Source: Actinomycetes bacterium (lineage in GTDB: Bacteria > Actinomycetota > Actinomycetes > Actinomycetales > Microbacteriaceae). Taken from it: 64,000 nt of DNA. The position numbers and the translations under genes are program-made. The notes below the pieces were generated by a model that did not search any database, was not told where the DNA came from, and saw only the letters and a list, made by a program, of their open reading frames with translations. The number at the start of each line of letters is the position of its first letter. The stretch's first letter is position 1. Positions 1-8,731 of the stretch are shown one piece after another. The stretch lies in NCBI GenBank assembly GCA_023386365.1, contig JAEWJX010000042.1:62001-126000 (forward strand), read 5' to 3'.

Positions 1-437
1 GGCTCCACCTGCTGAGTCGGATCGGCGACGCCGACCGCACCCGTCTCACGGCTCTCGCGCCGGAGGGGACTCTGGTCGTCCATGACGGCGTCACCGACGC
101 GGAGTACGGCGAACTCCTCGACTCGGCCCTCGCTCTCGTAACCATGTCGCTCGACGAGGGCTTCGGCCTTCCGCTGGTCGAGGCGATGGTGCGCGGTACC
201 CCGGTCGTCGTCTCCGAGATCCCGATCTTCCGCGAGATCGGGGGAGACGCTGCGGTCTACGCCGACCCGCGTGATCCGAGCGCGGTGGCGGCGGCCATCC
301 GATCGCTGAGCGACCCGGTCGAGTGGCAGCGGCGTTCGGCCGCATCTCGCGCGCAGGCGGAGCTCTTCGACTGGCGCCGCTCGGCGCGGACGCTGCTCGA
401 CCTCCTGTCGCGGGTCGCGCGCCGCCCTAGCCGGTAA
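1..437 (+). CDS. Glycosyltransferase family 4 (group 1), C-terminal part
   Basis: This is the 3' end of a glycosyltransferase cut by the window start; the first complete codon is at position 3. The visible 144 residues contain the donor-binding signature SLDEGFGLPLVEAM followed by GTPVVVSEIPIFREIGG, as in the C-terminal Rossmann lobe of GT-B retaining enzymes, where the glutamates contact the nucleotide sugar. Such enzymes transfer a sugar from a nucleotide donor to cell-wall, polysaccharide or lipid acceptors. The acceptor cannot be inferred because the N-terminal lobe is missing. Its stop overlaps the convergent deacylase gene by 11 bp. Confidence 0.85.
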   Translation, partial: LHLLSRIGDADRTRLTALAPEGTLVVHDGVTDAEYGELLDSALALVTMSLDEGFGLPLVEAMVRGTPVVVSEIPIFREIGGDAAVYADPRDPSAVAAAIRSLSDPVEWQRRSAASRAQAELFDWRRSARTLLDLLSRVARRPSR

Positions 438-897
438 CCCTCAGAACGTCGCCCCCGGCGAGCTCTGCGAGCCGTCGCGGGTCGATGGCGAACACCGACG
501 ATGCGCTGCCGGCAGCCGCCCAGGCGACGTCGAGGGACAACAGGTCCTCGTCGACGACGGTGCGGAGTGCGGTCGGGTGGGCCAGCGGCGGCACGGCGCC
601 GATCGAGAAGCCCGTCGCCTCCTTCACCGTGCGTGCGTCGGCTTTGCCAAGCGTGCCACCCAGTCGGACCCCGAGGGCGTCGACGTCGACGCGGTTGGCG
701 CCGGAGACCAGGACGAGGATCGGCTGACCGTCGAGGGTGAACACCAGACTCTTGACGATCGCCGCGACGTCGCACCCGAGGGCGTCCGCGGCATCCTGGG
801 CGGTGTGGGTCCCTTCGGGGAACTCGCGCACCACCACCTCGAGGCCGAGGTCACCCAGCCGTCGCGCGTAGAGGGTGGTCGCCGTGTCGAGGGTCAC
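427..897 (-). CDS. ybaK: YbaK/EbsC-family aminoacyl-tRNA deacylase
   Basis: A 156-residue protein matching the YbaK/ProX domain along its whole length. Family members hydrolyse mischarged tRNAs such as Cys-tRNA(Pro) in the cytoplasm. Supporting segments are DAADALGCDVAAIVKSLVF, with the lysine expected for the family, and VKEATGFSIGAVPPLAH, the conserved G-x-G-x-x-P loop. It starts with GTG inside a GTGA overlap with the stop of the upstream phosphatase gene, so the two are probably cotranscribed and translationally coupled. Exact tRNA specificity (Cys-Pro, Ala-Pro or other) cannot be assigned from sequence alone. Confidence 0.88.
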   Translation of the reverse strand: MTLDTATTLYARRLGDLGLEVVVREFPEGTHTAQDAADALGCDVAAIVKSLVFTLDGQPILVLVSGANRVDVDALGVRLGGTLGKADARTVKEATGFSIGAVPPLAHPTALRTVVDEDLLSLDVAWAAAGSASSVFAIDPRRLAELAGGDVLRVTG

Positions 898-1550
898 CCG
901 CGCGCTCCGACCAGGGTGTCGTCCTCGTCATCGTGCGCCTCGACCGCGTTCTGCGTCTCGAGGTCCTCGCACTCCGGGAGCAGCGACGCCTCCTCGATCG
1001 GGTCGTCGAACGCGATCAGCTGCAGGGTTCCGTCGGTCACCCGGAAGCTGTGCACGGAGGCGTTCGTGATGCGGGGGTGGTGGGTCCCCGGGTCCGCGAG
1101 CTGCAGCACCGACCTGATCGCGCCGCCGTGACTGACGACGATGAGCGACTCACCCGGGTGGTCCTCGGCGAGCGCGATGAGCGCGCCGCCGACGCGGCGG
1201 GCCACCTGCTCCCGGGTCTCCTGCCCGTCGGCGTGGATGCCCTCCGGGTAGAGCGCCTCGATCTCGTCGAATCCGAGGCCTTCGGCCGCGCCGTAGTCGC
1301 GCTCCATCAGGTCGTCGCGCGTTCCGACCTGGGTGTTCCCGACCTTCCCGCCGATGATCGTCGCGGTTTCCACCGCACGTGAGAGCGGGCTCGCGTAGAT
1401 GCCGTCCCACCGGCGCCGGGCGAGCAGGTCACCTGCCTGGGCGGCCTGGTCGCGGCCGGTGTCGTTCAGGGGGATGTCGGTGCGGCCCTGGATGCGGCGT
1501 GCAGCGTTCCAGTCGGTCTCGCCGTGGCGCACGAGGTACAGCTCGGTCAT
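894..1550 (-). CDS. Histidine phosphatase family protein
   Basis: A 218-residue cytoplasmic phosphatase or mutase of the phosphoglycerate-mutase-like superfamily. It opens with LYLVRHGETDWN, the RHG motif with the histidine that becomes phosphorylated, and carries the second catalytic histidine in IVVSHGGAI. The ATG at 1550 is preferred to longer in-frame options because GGAGG lies at the right distance upstream and homology begins at once. It overlaps the YbaK gene by 4 bp. The substrate is unknown; members include phosphoglycerate mutases, cobalamin phosphatases and broad acid phosphatases. Confidence 0.88.
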   Translation of the reverse strand: MTELYLVRHGETDWNAARRIQGRTDIPLNDTGRDQAAQAGDLLARRRWDGIYASPLSRAVETATIIGGKVGNTQVGTRDDLMERDYGAAEGLGFDEIEALYPEGIHADGQETREQVARRVGGALIALAEDHPGESLIVVSHGGAIRSVLQLADPGTHHPRITNASVHSFRVTDGTLQLIAFDDPIEEASLLPECEDLETQNAVEAHDDEDDTLVGARG

Positions 1551-1590
1551 CGGTCCTCCGCATCGGGGGATCGCTCCCCGAGGATCGAGA

Positions 1591-2451
1591 CTAACCGAGG
1601 CGGTCGGCGAGGGCGTCCAGCACCTCGGAGGTGCCGGCATCGATCTTCAGGCCGGCGCGCTTGTCGCCGCGGGTCTCTCCGCGGTTGACGATGACGATCG
1701 GCAGGCGCCGCTTCGAGGCCTGGTCGAGCAGCCGGATGCCGGAGTTGACGACGAGCGACGATCCGGCGATGACCAGCGCGTCGGCTCCACGCAGGAGGGC
1801 GCGAGCGGACGCGAACACGGTCTGCGGCACGAACTCCCCGAAGAACACCACATCGGGTTTCAGCATCCCGCCGCACACGGTGCAGTCGGGGATGATCATC
1901 TGGTCGACGTAGTCGATCTGCACGTCGCCGTCGGGACCGGTCTGGATGGCGTCGGGGTACCCGAGCCACGGGTTCTCCCGCGTCATGCGGTCGGCGATGT
2001 CGGCACGCGCGAACGTCTGACCGCAGGTGAGGCAGCTCACGCGCCGCATCGCCCCGTGCAGTTCGACGACACGACGGGACCCGGCGCGGGCGTGCAGGCC
2101 GTCGACGTTCTGGGTGATCACCCCGGCCGCGACTCCCGACTGCTCCAGCCGGGCCAATGCGCGGTGACCGACGTTCGGTTGGGCGCTCGAGAAGTGGTTC
2201 CAGCCCAGGTGGCTGCCGGCCCAATAGCGCTTCCGCGAACGCTCGTCGCCGAGGAAGGCGGCGAAGTCCATCGGCTTGCGATGCACGGGGGCACCGGTGC
2301 CGCGGTAGTCGGGGATACCGGAGTCGGTAGATACTCCTGCGCCGGTGAGGACGGCGATCCGGTGGCCCCGCAGCAGGCGCTCGGCCGCATCGAGCGCGGG
2401 CGCGAGCGTGCCCGTCGCACCACCGGGTGCGGGGAGTGTGGCGATCGACAT
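1591..2451 (-). CDS. Sir2-family NAD-dependent protein deacylase
   Basis: A 286-residue sirtuin that removes acyl groups from lysines using NAD. The NAD-binding motif GAGVSTDSGIPDYRG is at residues 37-51, TQNVDGLH at about 113-120, the catalytic histidine in ELHGAM at residue 132, and a four-cysteine zinc site at C140, C143, C190 and C193. The ATG at 2451 follows an AAGGAGGG ribosome-binding site. Longer in-frame extensions would run into the divergent RNA methyltransferase gene and are rejected. Targets are unknown; bacterial CobB sirtuins typically regulate acetyl-CoA synthetase. It stands alone between the phosphatase gene and the divergent methyltransferase gene. Confidence 0.92.
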   Translation of the reverse strand: MSIATLPAPGGATGTLAPALDAAERLLRGHRIAVLTGAGVSTDSGIPDYRGTGAPVHRKPMDFAAFLGDERSRKRYWAGSHLGWNHFSSAQPNVGHRALARLEQSGVAAGVITQNVDGLHARAGSRRVVELHGAMRRVSCLTCGQTFARADIADRMTRENPWLGYPDAIQTGPDGDVQIDYVDQMIIPDCTVCGGMLKPDVVFFGEFVPQTVFASARALLRGADALVIAGSSLVVNSGIRLLDQASKRRLPIVIVNRGETRGDKRAGLKIDAGTSEVLDALADRLG

Positions 2452-2526
2452 CAACCCTCCTTGCGCGTTCCCAGCGTAGGGGGCGCAGTTTTCCGGCATG
2501 TTTCGCCGTGCTGGCAGAATCGCAGC

Positions 2527-3327
2527 ATGCAGCTCGTGACGGTCGACGACCCCGCCGACCCTCGGCTCACCGACTACCTCCGGTTGACGGACGTCGTGCT
2601 CCGCCGTCTGTCCGAGCCCGAAGGCGGCCTCTACATCGCCGAATCCACGAAGGTGATCCAGCGCGCGCTGGAGGCGGGGCACCGACCGCGATCGGTGCTC
2701 CTGCAGGAGAAGTGGATCTCCGACCTGGAGCCGCTGCTCGAGGGCCTCGATGTGCCCGTGTATGTAGCTCCTCCCGCGTTGCTCGAGAAGATCACCGGCT
2801 TTGTGCTCCACCGGGGCGCCCTCGCGTCGATGCATCGACCCGAGTTGCCGCCGGTCGCCGAGGTGCTGAAGGACGCGCGCCGGGTCGTCGTCCTGGAAGA
2901 CATCGTCGATCACACCAACGTGGGGGCGATCTTCCGCGCCGTGGCAGGCCTCGGAGCGGATGCCGTGCTCGTGACACCGCGGTGCGCCGATCCGCTCTAC
3001 CGTCGCTCGGTGCGGGTGAGCATGGCCGCCGTGCTGCAGGTCCCCTGGACGCGGCTTCCCGAATGGCCTGAGGGCGCGCAGCAACTGCACGCCGCCGGAT
3101 TCGAGATCGCCGCCCTCGCGCTCGACGACACGGCCGTGGGGTTGGATGAGTATGCGGCGGACCCGCCCGAACGTGTCGCCCTGCTGTTCGGGACCGAAGG
3201 CGACGGACTCAGCCGCGCCGCCCTGTCGAACGCCGACCGGATCGTCACCATCCCCATGCTCCACGGGATCGACTCACTGAACGTCGCCGCCGCATCCGCG
3301 GTCGCGTTGTGGGCGCTGCGGGTCTAG
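2527..3327 (+). CDS. TrmH/SpoU-family RNA 2'-O-methyltransferase
   Basis: A 266-residue SPOUT methyltransferase that transfers methyl from S-adenosylmethionine to a ribose 2'-OH in tRNA or rRNA. The N-terminal about 110 residues resemble the substrate-binding domain. The catalytic SpoU domain shows VLEDIVDHTNVGAIFR (N-x-G-x-x-x-R), LLFGTEGDGLS and the knot-forming IPMLHGIDSLNVAAAS. The ATG at 2527 has CAGAAT ending 6 nt before it and no clear ribosome-binding site, suggesting leaderless expression. It is divergent from the sirtuin gene. The exact nucleotide modified cannot be told. Confidence 0.9.
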   Translation: MQLVTVDDPADPRLTDYLRLTDVVLRRLSEPEGGLYIAESTKVIQRALEAGHRPRSVLLQEKWISDLEPLLEGLDVPVYVAPPALLEKITGFVLHRGALASMHRPELPPVAEVLKDARRVVVLEDIVDHTNVGAIFRAVAGLGADAVLVTPRCADPLYRRSVRVSMAAVLQVPWTRLPEWPEGAQQLHAAGFEIAALALDDTAVGLDEYAADPPERVALLFGTEGDGLSRAALSNADRIVTIPMLHGIDSLNVAAASAVALWALRV

Positions 3328-3359
3328 CCGCCCCGAAAGTCAGGGAGTACGGTCGCGGC

Positions 3360-4898
3360 ATGACTGCGTCGTCGGTTCCGCCTCCGCCTCCCGCCGCCTC
3401 CGCCGACGGAAAGGGGCTCGCCAGCGGGAAGCTGGGACTGCTCGGCTCCACCGTGATGGGGCTGGCGTCCACCGCACCGGTCTACTCGCTGGTGGCGACC
3501 CTCGGGTTCGTGATCACGGCGGTGGGGGTGCAGGCGCCGATCGCGTTCATCGTCGCGTTCGTGCCCATGCTCTTCATCGCCTTCGCATACCGCGAACTCA
3601 ACCGCGCTGTCCCCGACTGCGGCACCACCTTCACCTGGGCCACCAAGGCGTTCGGACCGTGGGTGGGATGGCTGGGCGGCTGGGGTGTGGCCGTCGCCGG
3701 CATCATCGTGCTCGCGAACCTCGCGCAGATCGCCGGCATCTATTTCTGGCTGCTGCTCGGACAGACGGAGCTGTCCGAGAACACCGTCGTGGTCACCATC
3801 ACCGGGGTGGTGTTCATCGCGGCGATGGTCTACGTCAGCTACCGGGGGATCGAGATCGGCGAACGCCTGCAGAACGTGCTGCTCGGCATCCAGTACCTGG
3901 CGCTCGCGCTGTTCGTGATCTTCGCGTTCGGCAGCGTCGTCATGGGCACGGCGCCCGACGGCGCGACGCCGGTGGGCATCGACTGGTTCAACCCGTTCGG
4001 CTTCACCTCGTTCGACGGCTTCACCGAAGCGGTCCTGTTGGCGTTGTTCATCTACTGGGGCTGGGACACCTGCCTGGCGCTCAACGAGGAGACGAAAGAC
4101 CCGAAGCGCATCCCCGGCCAGGCCGCGCTTCTGTCGATCCTGGTGCTGATGTTCACCTATGTCGCGGTCGCCGTCGCGGCGATCGCCTACGCGGGCGTCG
4201 ACACCCTCGCCGACCAGGATGACGTGTTCCTGGTCGTGAAGGATGCGCTCTTCGGCCCGTGGGCGTGGCTGCTCGTGCTCGCGGTCCTCATCTCCGCCGT
4301 CTCGTCCACCCAGACCACCGTGCTGCCGACGGCTCGTGGCACCCTCTCGATGGCCGTCTACAAGGCGCTCCCGGCCCGCTTCGGCCAGGTGCACCCCAAG
4401 TACCGCACGCCCGGATTCTCGACGCTCGTGATGGGCGTCGTGGCGATCGCGTTCTACGTCGGGATGACGTTCGTGAGCGAGAACCTCCTCGCCGACTCGA
4501 TCTACTCGCTCGGGCTCGCGATCGCGTTCTACTACGCGATCACGGGCTACGCCTGCGTCTGGTACTTCCGGCGTGAGCTGTTCACGTCGGCCTCGAACTT
4601 CTTCTTCAAGTTCCTCTTCCCGCTGCTCGGGGCTGCGCTGCTGACGGCGGCGTTCGTGAAGTCGGCGATCGACATGCTCGACCCCGACTACGGGTACACA
4701 GTGCTGCTCGGGGTGGGTGGTGTCTTCGTGATCGGCGTCGGATCGCTCCTGCTCGGCGTGGTGCTCGCCGTGGTGTGGGCGCTCATGCCCGGCTCGCGAC
4801 CGTTCTTCCGCGGCGAGAGCCTCAACGAGGACACCCCCGTCCTCGTCCCCGAGGACCCCGGCGAGGTCACGCGGTCCGTGGACGGCGGGCGGGCCTGA
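3360..4898 (+). CDS. APC-superfamily amino acid permease
   Basis: A 512-residue inner-membrane transporter of the amino acid-polyamine-organocation superfamily. The short N-terminus rich in proline and alanine is followed by GLLGSTVMGLASTAPVYS, typical of TM1 and its unwound segment, and about 12 hydrophobic helices in total. AYRELNRAVPDCGTTFTW fits the conserved TM2-TM3 loop. The start at 3360 is preferred to an earlier in-frame codon because that one overlaps the preceding gene, and TACGGT ends 6 nt before this ATG. The substrate is not identifiable; amino acids or polyamines are most likely. Confidence 0.88.
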   Translation: MTASSVPPPPPAASADGKGLASGKLGLLGSTVMGLASTAPVYSLVATLGFVITAVGVQAPIAFIVAFVPMLFIAFAYRELNRAVPDCGTTFTWATKAFGPWVGWLGGWGVAVAGIIVLANLAQIAGIYFWLLLGQTELSENTVVVTITGVVFIAAMVYVSYRGIEIGERLQNVLLGIQYLALALFVIFAFGSVVMGTAPDGATPVGIDWFNPFGFTSFDGFTEAVLLALFIYWGWDTCLALNEETKDPKRIPGQAALLSILVLMFTYVAVAVAAIAYAGVDTLADQDDVFLVVKDALFGPWAWLLVLAVLISAVSSTQTTVLPTARGTLSMAVYKALPARFGQVHPKYRTPGFSTLVMGVVAIAFYVGMTFVSENLLADSIYSLGLAIAFYYAITGYACVWYFRRELFTSASNFFFKFLFPLLGAALLTAAFVKSAIDMLDPDYGYTVLLGVGGVFVIGVGSLLLGVVLAVVWALMPGSRPFFRGESLNEDTPVLVPEDPGEVTRSVDGGRA

Positions 4899-4967
4899 GC
4901 GCGGCGCGACCCGCCGCATCCGCCGAGCCTCGGGAAGCTCACGGCTGAGACACGGAATAATGCTCCG

Positions 4968-6203
4968 GTGCCCCTCACCCGACGCCAGGTCTACCGCCGA
5001 CGCCGGATCCTTGTCTTCGGGAGCGTCTTCGCGCTCCTCGCCGGGATCGCCTACCTGCCGCTGACCCTTTTCGCACCCGTCGAAGAGATCGAGGCGCAGG
5101 TCTCGACGCCGACCATCGCCGCCGCGGCCACCGCGAGCTTGACGATGCCGACCGGTGCCGCATCCGCGATCGCCGCCGTCGGCACGGATGGCGTGCTTGC
5201 GCAGGCGGGGTCGACGGACGCACTTCCCATGGCGAGCATCACCAAGATCGTCACCGCCATGACCGTTCTCGACGCGCATCCGCTCGGCGCCGACGAACCC
5301 GGCCCCTCGATCACGATGACCGCAGACGACGTCGCGCTCTACCGCAAGTACGACTCGCTCGGAGCGTCGGTCGCCCCGGTCACCGCCGGGGTCGTCTACA
5401 GCGAGCGCGAACTGCTCGAAATCATGCTGATCGACTCCGCCGGCAACTACGCGCAGACCATCGGCAACTGGGCGTTCGGCTCGGAGGAGGCGCTCGTCGC
5501 CGCCATGCGCACCTGGCTGGATGCGAACGGCCTGGCGGGGGTGACGGTCGTCGAGCCCACGGGCCGGGACCAGGGGAACCGCGCCTCGGCATCCGATCTG
5601 CTGCACCTCGGCGAACTCGCCCTGGCGAATCCGGCGATCGCGCAGATCGTCGCCATCCCGTCGATCGAGATCCACGACGTCGGGCTCGTCGAGAACAGCA
5701 ACAAGCTCCTCGGCGACAGCGGTATCGACGGCATCAAAACCGGAACCCTCAACGACTTCGGCGCCAACCTGCTCTTCTCTGCCGACCTCCCCGTCGGCTC
5801 CTCCAGTGTGCCGCTCGTGGGCATCGTGCTGGGAGCGGCCACCCACAGCGAACTGAACGCTGCGGTGCGCTCCCTGATCGCCGAAGTGCAGGCCGGCTAC
5901 CACGAGGTGCCCGTCATCGCGGCGGGCGACGTCATCGGCGACTACTCGACCGTGTGGGAGACGACCGCGTCGGCAGTGGCGGGTGAAGCCGCGAGCCTGG
6001 TGGTGTGGAGCGACACACCGATCACCGCCACCGCCGAGGTCGACGACATCCGGCTCGCCGACAAGGGGACCGCCGCCGGTTCCATCCGATTCACCGCCGG
6101 AAGCCGCACGGTCGACGTACCGCTCGTGCTCTCCCGTGCCGTCGAGGACCCGGGACCGTGGTGGCGTCTCGGCCACCCGGAGATCATCTTCGGTCTGGGG
6201 TAG
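4968..6203 (+). CDS. Membrane-anchored D-alanyl-D-alanine carboxypeptidase-like protein (S11)
   Basis: A 411-residue protein with one N-terminal membrane anchor (residues about 14-33), an extracytoplasmic penicillin-binding fold and a C-terminal beta-rich domain. It has the nucleophile motif SITK at residues 90-93 and KTG in GIKTGTLNDF. Family members trim D-Ala from peptidoglycan stem peptides. The second motif, normally SxN, reads SAGN at 157-160, one residue longer than expected, so activity needs checking. The GTG start at 4968 follows an AATAAT-like -10 at 4956-4961 and lacks a ribosome-binding site. It stands alone between a permease and a convergent hydrolase gene. Confidence 0.82.
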   Translation: MPLTRRQVYRRRRILVFGSVFALLAGIAYLPLTLFAPVEEIEAQVSTPTIAAAATASLTMPTGAASAIAAVGTDGVLAQAGSTDALPMASITKIVTAMTVLDAHPLGADEPGPSITMTADDVALYRKYDSLGASVAPVTAGVVYSERELLEIMLIDSAGNYAQTIGNWAFGSEEALVAAMRTWLDANGLAGVTVVEPTGRDQGNRASASDLLHLGELALANPAIAQIVAIPSIEIHDVGLVENSNKLLGDSGIDGIKTGTLNDFGANLLFSADLPVGSSSVPLVGIVLGAATHSELNAAVRSLIAEVQAGYHEVPVIAAGDVIGDYSTVWETTASAVAGEAASLVVWSDTPITATAEVDDIRLADKGTAAGSIRFTAGSRTVDVPLVLSRAVEDPGPWWRLGHPEIIFGLG

Positions 6204-6206
6204 CGC

Positions 6207-6998
6207 CTAGGCGTCGTCCCGGTCGGATGCGTACGGTTCCGGCAGGGGACGCTTCGGCGCGATCCCGTCGCCGGAGGACTGCCGCCGGAGGCGACGGAGG
6301 ATCCACGGTCCGAAATGCTCGCGCGCCCAGACCATGTCGTCGATGCGCGCCTGACGCCACGGAATGGACGGCAAAGGCTCCGGTTGGTACGGCTCCAGCT
6401 GGTTCTCGACCCCCAGCGCGTCGAGCACCATGCGCGCGATGGTGTGGTGCCCGGTGGGGGAGAAGTGCAGGCGGTCGGGCGCCCACATGCGCGGGTCGCT
6501 GAGCTCGCGAAGGGCCCACATGTCGGCCACGATCGCGTCGTGCTTCTTCGCCACGTAGTGCAGGTTCTCGTTGTAGATGGCGACCTTGCCGCGGATACGG
6601 CCGAGCACCGGCGTTCCGCCGATGTCGGGACCGTTGAACAGCACGACGGTCGCATCGTCGCGACGGAGGCGCTCGATCACCCCCTCGAGCCGTCCGGCGA
6701 CCTCGTCCGGATCGGTGCCGGGGCGGATGATGTCGTTGCCGCCCGCCGAGATGGTGATCAGGTCGGGCCGCAGCTCGAGCGCGGGGTCCACCTGTTCGTC
6801 GCTGATCTGCTGCAGCAGGCGGCCGCGGATCGCCAGGTTCGCGTAGGCGAAGTCCTCCACCTGGCCGGCGAGGACTTCCGCGACGCGGTCCGCCCATCCG
6901 CGATTCCCTCCCGGGCTGCGCGGCTCGGGGTCGCCGATCCCCTCGGTAAAGGAGTCGCCGATCGCGACGTAACGAGTCCACGGGTGAAGCGCCGTCAT
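6207..6998 (-). CDS. SGNH/GDSL-family hydrolase
   Basis: A 263-residue cytoplasmic serine hydrolase with the block I signature AIGDSFTEGIGD near the N-terminus, block III in SAGGNDI, and the block V Asp-x-x-His in PDRLHFSPTGH. Family members are esterases or lipases acting on lipids, acyl groups or carbohydrate esters. No signal peptide is visible. The ATG at 6998 is chosen because CATTCT ends 6 nt before it, fitting the leaderless pattern of neighbouring genes; an upstream in-frame ATG at 7016 remains possible. The gene converges with the carboxypeptidase gene, with only 3 bp between stops. Confidence 0.88.
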   Translation of the reverse strand: MTALHPWTRYVAIGDSFTEGIGDPEPRSPGGNRGWADRVAEVLAGQVEDFAYANLAIRGRLLQQISDEQVDPALELRPDLITISAGGNDIIRPGTDPDEVAGRLEGVIERLRRDDATVVLFNGPDIGGTPVLGRIRGKVAIYNENLHYVAKKHDAIVADMWALRELSDPRMWAPDRLHFSPTGHHTIARMVLDALGVENQLEPYQPEPLPSIPWRQARIDDMVWAREHFGPWILRRLRRQSSGDGIAPKRPLPEPYASDRDDA

Positions 6999-7105
6999 AT
7001 CACCAGAATGCCGCATCGTGCCAGGGTCTTGCCGCAGCCTCGGTGGGGGAGTTGACTCGGGCCACCGGATCACCACCCCCGCGTGCCGGTAGATCGGAGC
7101 AACCC

Positions 7106-7369
7106 ATGGGAATCTTCGCCTGGATCGTCCTCGGACTCATCGCCGGAGCGATCGCCAAGCTCATCCTGCCCGGCAAGCAGGGCGGCGGATGGATCGTCAC
7201 ACTGCTGCTCGGCGTCGTCGGTGCGCTGCTCGGCGGCTGGCTCGGTTCCGTCCTGTTCAACGCGCCGCTCGAGGACTTCTGGAGCATCCAGACCTGGCTG
7301 CTCGCGATCGGCGGCGCCATCGTCGTCCTGCTGATCTGGGGACTGCTCTTCGGACGCAAGAAGGCCTGA
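7106..7369 (+). CDS. GlsB/YeaQ/YmgE-family stress-response membrane protein
   Basis: An 87-residue, almost entirely hydrophobic protein with three predicted transmembrane helices (about residues 3-20, 28-48 and 62-82) and the family loop KLILPGKQGGGW. It ends with a short basic tail GRKKA. Family members (transglycosylase-associated proteins) are membrane proteins induced by envelope or general stress; no enzymatic activity is established. The ATG at 7106 follows a GGAG ribosome-binding site. A strong hairpin lies 24 bp after the stop. Confidence 0.85.
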   Translation: MGIFAWIVLGLIAGAIAKLILPGKQGGGWIVTLLLGVVGALLGGWLGSVLFNAPLEDFWSIQTWLLAIGGAIVVLLIWGLLFGRKKA

Positions 7370-7393
7370 TCCGGCTCAGCCAACGGTCACCAT

Positions 7394-7421
7394 GGCCCGT
7401 CCCGCCCACGCGGGGCGGGCC
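7394..7421 (+). terminator. Hairpin terminator after the GlsB-type gene
   Basis: An 11-bp G+C-rich stem (GGCCCGTCCCG paired with CGGGGCGGGCC, one G-T wobble) encloses a 6-nt loop, located 24 bp after the GlsB-type stop and just before dinB. No U-tract follows, as is common for actinobacterial intrinsic terminators. Confidence 0.6.
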
Positions 7422-7462
7422 GTTCCCGTGTGGCGGTCGGCGGCGAATGGCAGGATGGCGCC

Positions 7463-8704
7463 GTGAGCAAGCAGGACGGTTCGTCGCGCCACGTCAGCGA
7501 CGAACCCGTCGACGACCCGGCCGCGCACATCCTGCACGTCGACATGGATGCGTTCTTTGCCTCCGTCGAGCTCCTCGACCACCCGGAGCACGTGGGGAAG
7601 CCGGTCATCGTCGGACATGCATCGCACCGATCGGTGGTCACCGCCGCCACCTACGAGGCCCGCCGGTACGGGGTGAACTCGGCGATGCCGATGGCGGTTG
7701 CTCTGCGCCGGTGTCCCCAGGCGATCGTGCTCGAGCCGCACTTCGAGCGGTACGCGTACTACTCCCGACGGGTCATGGAGATCCTCGGCACGATCACGCC
7801 GCACGTCGAACCGCTCAGCGTCGATGAGGCGTTCCTCGACGTCGCGGGCGCGCGGAAGCTGCTGGGCGACTCCTGGACGATCGGTTCCCAGCTTCGCGAG
7901 CGCGTGTACTCGGAGACGGGCCTGCGCTGCTCAGCCGGAGCCGCCGCAACGAAGTTCGTCGCGAAGCTGGCCTCCAGCCGCGCCAAGCCCGATGGACTGC
8001 TCGTGATCCCGGAAGCAGGCACCCTCGAGTTCCTGCACCCGCTTCCCGTTTCGGCACTGTGGGGTGTGGGGGGCAAGAGCGAGGAGACGCTCGTGAATCT
8101 CGGACTGCGCACGATCGGTGACGTGGCCCACGCCCCGCGCGACATGCTCCGGCGCGCGGTCGGTGAGGCCGGCGCCGAACGTCTGCACGAGCTGTCGTGG
8201 GGCCGCGACGCACGACAGGTCACCCCCGGCCGCGAGGAGAAGTCGATCGGACACGAGACCACGTTCGAGCTCGATCGCACCGACCCGGTCGAACTGCACC
8301 GGGTGCTGCTGGAACTCTCGGACGCGGTCGGCCGACGGTTGCGCCAGGCCGGCGTCTCGGCCCGCACGGTGGCACTCAAGCTGCGCTTCTCCGACTTCAC
8401 CACCATCAGCCGTTCGCGGACACTCGCCGACCCCACCGATCTCGGCCGACGCATCTACGAGGAGGCACGCGCCCTCTACGACCAGGCGAACACTGCAGCC
8501 CGACCCGTGCGGCTTATCGGGGTGCGGGCAGAGCAGCTCACCGGCGACGTGGCGAGTCTCGGCCTCTGGGACGACGACGACGACTGGCGCGACGCGGAAC
8601 AGGCCGTCGATGCTGTCGCAGAACGTTTCGGACCCGGCGCACTCCGGCCTGCCGCGCTCCTGCGGTCATCGACCCGCCGCAGGTTCGGCCACGGCGACGA
8701 CTGA
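7463..8704 (+). CDS. dinB: DNA polymerase IV (Y family)
   Basis: About 413 residues. It is a translesion DNA polymerase with the catalytic acidic motifs HVDMDAFFASVE near residue 30 and SVDEAFLDV near residue 115, fingers, thumb with helix-hairpin-helix (WGVGGKSEETL), and a little-finger domain. The acidic LGLWDDDDDW segment near the C-terminus could hold the sliding-clamp contact. The GTG at 7463 is chosen because CAGGAT ends exactly 6 nt before it and homology starts soon after; a GTG at 7430 would add 11 residues lacking homology. No LexA box is visible upstream, unlike the mutasome genes at 15-18 kb. Confidence 0.93.
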   Translation: MSKQDGSSRHVSDEPVDDPAAHILHVDMDAFFASVELLDHPEHVGKPVIVGHASHRSVVTAATYEARRYGVNSAMPMAVALRRCPQAIVLEPHFERYAYYSRRVMEILGTITPHVEPLSVDEAFLDVAGARKLLGDSWTIGSQLRERVYSETGLRCSAGAAATKFVAKLASSRAKPDGLLVIPEAGTLEFLHPLPVSALWGVGGKSEETLVNLGLRTIGDVAHAPRDMLRRAVGEAGAERLHELSWGRDARQVTPGREEKSIGHETTFELDRTDPVELHRVLLELSDAVGRRLRQAGVSARTVALKLRFSDFTTISRSRTLADPTDLGRRIYEEARALYDQANTAARPVRLIGVRAEQLTGDVASLGLWDDDDDWRDAEQAVDAVAERFGPGALRPAALLRSSTRRRFGHGDD

Positions 8705-8731
8705 CGGAGGCTGCGACTACGCTCTTGTCGA

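Noticed and set aside
3324..6176. A 950-codon open frame on the minus strand
   Set aside because: It is antisense to the permease and carboxypeptidase genes, has low-complexity Arg/Glu/His/Asp composition and no domain pattern; a high-GC shadow frame. The same holds for long antisense frames at 9679-11877, 22926-25775, 27989-30580 and 39384-41051.
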